Shown: one piece after another, positions 60,985 to 64,000 of the stretch
Numbering within the stretch: the stretch's first letter is position 1
How the letters are laid out: each line of letters opens with the position of its first letter
Source of the DNA: Alphaproteobacteria bacterium
Lineage (GTDB): Bacteria > Pseudomonadota > Alphaproteobacteria > Micavibrionales > Micavibrionaceae
DNA length: 64,000 bases
Assembly (NCBI GenBank): GCA_016125135.1
Contig: WGMJ01000014.1
Span: 62,001-126,000 of the forward strand
Reading direction: 5' to 3'
Program-made: the position numbers and the translations under genes
Notes under the pieces: generated by a model
What the model was told of the DNA's origin: nothing
Database searches by the model: none
What the model saw: the letters and a program-made list of their open reading frames with translations, nothing else

Positions 60985-63900
60985 TCAACCGTTGGCGGCT
61001 TCGTCCGTATTCATGGGGGCGAAATAGCTTTGCAGCGGTGCAACAGAAAGCTCGCGGTTTTTCATGGCGCGCATGGCCTGAACCCCTGCACGGGCCGCTG
61101 TCATAAGCGTGTAGTAGGGGATTTTGCGCATCAGGGCGCTGCGGCGAATGCTTAAGGAATCAGCATGGGCCTGCGGGCCTTTGGTGGTGTTGATCATGAA
61201 ATGCACATCACCATTAATAATGGCATCAACAATATGCGGCTGGCCTTGCATCACCTTATTAATGCGCAAAGCAGGAACGCCCGACTTGTTGAGGAACTCG
61301 CATGTGCCGCCTGTGGCAATAATGTTAAAGCCAAGCTCGAGCAGATCTTTTGCAACGGGGATCAAGGCTTCTTTGTCGCTATCTTTGACTGACAAGAACA
61401 CAGTACCACCTGTTGGCAACATCATGCCTGCGCCGAGTTGTGATTTCGCGAAGGCTTGCGCCATATCAGGCGCGAGGCCCATGACTTCACCGGTTGATTT
61501 CATTTCAGGGCCGAGTATCGGGTCAACACCGGGGAAGCGGCTGAACGGAAACACAGGGGCTTTTACCGCGGTATGGTCAACCGCCATGGTGTTGAGCCAG
61601 CCGCGTGCCTTGAAGCTCGCGAGCGTTTCACCAGCCATAACGCGTGCAGCGAGTTTGGCAAGCGGTGTACCTGTGGCTTTGGCAACGAATGGCACCGTGC
61701 GGGAGGCACGCGGGTTCACTTCCAGCACGTTGATATCCCATTCGCCTGTGTCTTTATTACGCTTCAGCGCATATTGCACGTTCATAAGGCCTTTTACTTT
61801 AAGAGCCTTAGCCATTTGAATTGTTTGCTTCTCGATGCTCTGTACTGTTTTAAAGGGCAGCGAGTGCGGCGGCAGCACACAGGCACTGTCGCCCGAGTGA
61901 ATGCCGGCTTCTTCGATATGCTCCATAATGCCCGCAACAAAAACTTCGTCGCCATCACACAGCGCATCGACATCAATTTCAATTGCATCTTTCAAGTAAC
62001 GGTCAAGCAATATGGGGTTTTCGCCTGACATACGCATAGCCGTTGTAATAAAGCGCTCAAGCCCTTCGATATCGTGGACGATTTCCATGGCCGCACCACC
62101 CAACACATAAGACGGGCGAATAACCAGCGGGAAGCCAAGCTCTTTTGCTTTTTCAATCGCTTCTTCGGCATTTTTGGCAAGGGCGTTTGGTGGTTGTTTA
62201 AGGTTCAGCTTATGCAAGAGCTTCTGGAAACGCTCGCGGTCTTCTGCCAAGTCAATTGCATCAACTGACGTGCCAAGTACGGGGATATTGTTTTTCTCAA
62301 GTACGTGCGCCAAGCGCAGTGGTGTTTGCCCACCAAGCTGCACGATAACGCCCAGTAGCTCGCCATTTTTCTTTTCAGCGAGAATAAGCTCGATTACATC
62401 CTCATTTGTCAGCGGTTCGAAATAGAGGCGGTCAGAAGTATCAGGATCCGTTGAAACAGTCTCAGGGTTGCAATTTACCATGATGGTTTCAATGCCCATT
62501 TCACGCAGGGCAAAGGAGGCGTGCACGCAGCAATAATCAAACTCGATCCCTTGGCCAATACGGTTGGGCCCACCCCCCAGAATAACCACTTTCTTTTTAT
62601 CGGATGGTTGTACTTCGCTTTCAGCGTTGAGGCCTTCGTAGGTGCTGTATAAATAAGCGGTTGAGGAGGGGATTTCAGCCGCGCATGAATCCACGCGTTT
62701 ATAAACGGGGTTTACTTCAAGCTTGCGGCGTTTCTTCGTTACGTCGTCTTCTTTCTGGCCTGTGAGTTTGGCAAGGCGTGCATCTGAAAAGCCGAATTGT
62801 TTGAGCGCAAGAAATTCCTCAGCTGTTTTCGGCAGGCCTTCTGCGGCTACTTCAGCCTCGATATCAACGAGGCGTTTGATTTTCTCGAGGAACCAGCGGT
62901 CATATTTCGTGTACTGGTAAACATCTTCAACACTGAAGCCGTGGCGGAAGGCTTGCGCGACATAGAGAATACGCTGCGGTGTTGGCTTGGATAAAACAGC
63001 GCGTACTTGGTCAGGGTGCGGCGCGCCTTGTGAAGTGGAGGGCGAACCGATTGCAATCTCATCAAAACCTGTAAGGCCTTTTTCAAGAGAGCGCAAAGCT
63101 TTTTGCATCGACTCTTCGAAGTTACGGCCTATCGCCATCGCTTCACCGACTGATTTCATTGCTGTTGAAAGGTTGTTATCAGTGCCTTTGAATTTCTCGA
63201 ATGCGAAGCGCGGAATTTTTGTGACCACGTAATCAATTGTCGGTTCGAATGAAGCGGGGGTGAGGCCGCCCGTAATGTCGTTCTTTAGTTCATCAAGCGT
63301 ATAGCCAACGGCGAGCTTTGCGGCGACTTTTGCAATCGGGAAACCGGTGGCTTTTGATGCAAGCGCCGATGAACGGCTGACGCGCGGGTTCATCTCGATA
63401 ATCACCATACGGCCTGTATCGGGGTGGATGCCGAATTGCACGTTCGAGCCGCCTGTTTCAACGCCGATGCCGCGCAAGATCATCAGCGATGCATCGCGCA
63501 TGCGTTGATATTCTTTATCAGTCAGCGTCAGGGCGGGGGCAACAGTTATCGAGTCACCTGTATGCACGCCCATCGGGTCAATATTTTCAATCGAGCAGAT
63601 AATAATGGCGTTGTCGGCCTTATCACGCACGACTTCCATTTCATATTCTTTCCAGCCGAGGAGGGATTCTTCCACCAGCACCTCACCAACGGGCGAGGCG
63701 TTAATGCCTTCCTTCAAAATCTTTTCAAACTCGTCACGGTTATAAGCAATGCCCCCGCCTGTACCGCCGAGTGTGAATGACGGGCGGATAATGGCGGGCA
63801 AGCCAACAAGCGCCAGTGCGCCAGCGGCTTGGTTCGGGTCTTTAATCACAATGCTTTTAGGGCTCTCAAGCCCGAGTGTATCCATGCAGTCGCGGAATTT

Positions 63901-64000
63901 CTGGCGGTCCTCTGCTTTTTCAATCGCTTCGGCATTCGCGCCAATCAATTCAATGCCGAGTTTTTGTAATGTGCCATTATGGTGAAGCGCCATCGCAGTA
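60985..64000 (-). CDS. carB: Carbamoyl-phosphate synthase large subunit, 5'-truncated
   Basis: Runs off the right edge; about 1004 of some 1080 residues are visible, beginning in the ...TAMAL motif of the first half. First ATP-grasp half ([19 protein letters not shown]), oligomerisation domain with [38 protein letters not shown], second ATP-grasp half ([36 protein letters not shown]) and a C-terminal MGS-like allosteric domain. Makes carbamoyl phosphate for Arg and pyrimidines. carA is expected beyond the window; carB-greA is the usual alphaproteobacterial order. Confidence 0.97.
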   Translation of the reverse strand, partial: TAMALHHNGTLQKLGIELIGANAEAIEKAEDRQKFRDCMDTLGLESPKSIVIKDPNQAAGALALVGLPAIIRPSFTLGGTGGGIAYNRDEFEKILKEGINASPVGEVLVEESLLGWKEYEMEVVRDKADNAIIICSIENIDPMGVHTGDSITVAPALTLTDKEYQRMRDASLMILRGIGVETGGSNVQFGIHPDTGRMVIIEMNPRVSRSSALASKATGFPIAKVAAKLAVGYTLDELKNDITGGLTPASFEPTIDYVVTKIPRFAFEKFKGTDNNLSTAMKSVGEAMAIGRNFEESMQKALRSLEKGLTGFDEIAIGSPSTSQGAPHPDQVRAVLSKPTPQRILYVAQAFRHGFSVEDVYQYTKYDRWFLEKIKRLVDIEAEVAAEGLPKTAEEFLALKQFGFSDARLAKLTGQKEDDVTKKRRKLEVNPVYKRVDSCAAEIPSSTAYLYSTYEGLNAESEVQPSDKKKVVILGGGPNRIGQGIEFDYCCVHASFALREMGIETIMVNCNPETVSTDPDTSDRLYFEPLTNEDVIELILAEKKNGELLGVIVQLGGQTPLRLAHVLEKNNIPVLGTSVDAIDLAEDRERFQKLLHKLNLKQPPNALAKNAEEAIEKAKELGFPLVIRPSYVLGGAAMEIVHDIEGLERFITTAMRMSGENPILLDRYLKDAIEIDVDALCDGDEVFVAGIMEHIEEAGIHSGDSACVLPPHSLPFKTVQSIEKQTIQMAKALKVKGLMNVQYALKRNKDTGEWDINVLEVNPRASRTVPFVAKATGTPLAKLAARVMAGETLASFKARGWLNTMAVDHTAVKAPVFPFSRFPGVDPILGPEMKSTGEVMGLAPDMAQAFAKSQLGAGMMLPTGGTVFLSVKDSDKEALIPVAKDLLELGFNIIATGGTCEFLNKSGVPALRINKVMQGQPHIVDAIINGDVHFMINTTKGPQAHADSLSIRRSALMRKIPYYTLMTAARAGVQAMRAMKNRELSVAPLQSYFAPMNTDEAANG

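Overview
The window reads as chromosome of a Gram-negative alphaproteobacterium of moderate GC. Evidence includes LptD, HldD and Lgt, paired 2OG oxygenases, a GcvA/LsrB-type LysR next to trxB, the gene string hldD-lgt-MidA-pgeF-prs, greA next to carB, an alphaproteobacterial-type ornithine decarboxylase leader, and tRNAs with encoded CCA. Flagellar stator-like genes at the left edge suggest a motile or formerly motile cell. I cannot fix the order; a Rhodospirillales- or Micavibrio-like lineage is a guess. No phage, IS element or CRISPR array was seen.

Region by region. 1-4.2 kb: two MotB/OmpA-like proteins and a large periplasmic TPR protein. 4.2-9.5 kb: small Cys-rich protein, EF-hand protein, ferritin-like protein, ABC-F ATPase, HEPN-like protein with a small lipoprotein, tRNA-Glu and a BASS transporter. 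9.5-20.1 kb: housekeeping block recJ, aldehyde dehydrogenase, glpX, proC, YbjN, BMFP, hldD, lgt, MidA-like, pgeF, prs. 20.1-29.4 kb: rplY, pth and ychF interleaved with many lineage-specific genes, including a three-member secreted Cys-pair family and a three-gene tandem of Gly-rich membrane proteins beside a perfect parS-like palindrome. 29.4-36.2 kb: flavin amine oxidase, ilvE, OmpR/EnvZ-type two-component system, CheY-like and Hpt-like pair, and an ornithine/lysine decarboxylase behind a long leader with short ORFs. 36.2-50 kb: TerC, histone H1-like protein, two TPR-sulfotransferases, rhlE, lptD, parE, yciA, a periplasmic protein, an orphan methyltransferase and glnA. 50-56 kb: tRNA-His, tRNA-Leu, tig and a run of unrecognised genes around a 2OG-Fe(II) oxygenase. 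56-64 kb: an AbcR-like small RNA, lysR, trxB, ELM1-like, Lrp, an HNH endonuclease, greA and carB (cut by the window edge).

Gene packing is tight: many start/stop overlaps of the ATGA or TAATG type, and three convergent pairs whose stop codons share a 4-base palindrome. The most interesting items are the AbcR-like sRNA (56111-56203, minus), the decarboxylase leader with its two candidate upstream ORFs (34817-34961), the parS-like site (27027-27048), the two unnamed paralogous families at 21.7-28.1 kb, and the unassigned oxygenase neighbourhood at 52.1-56 kb.
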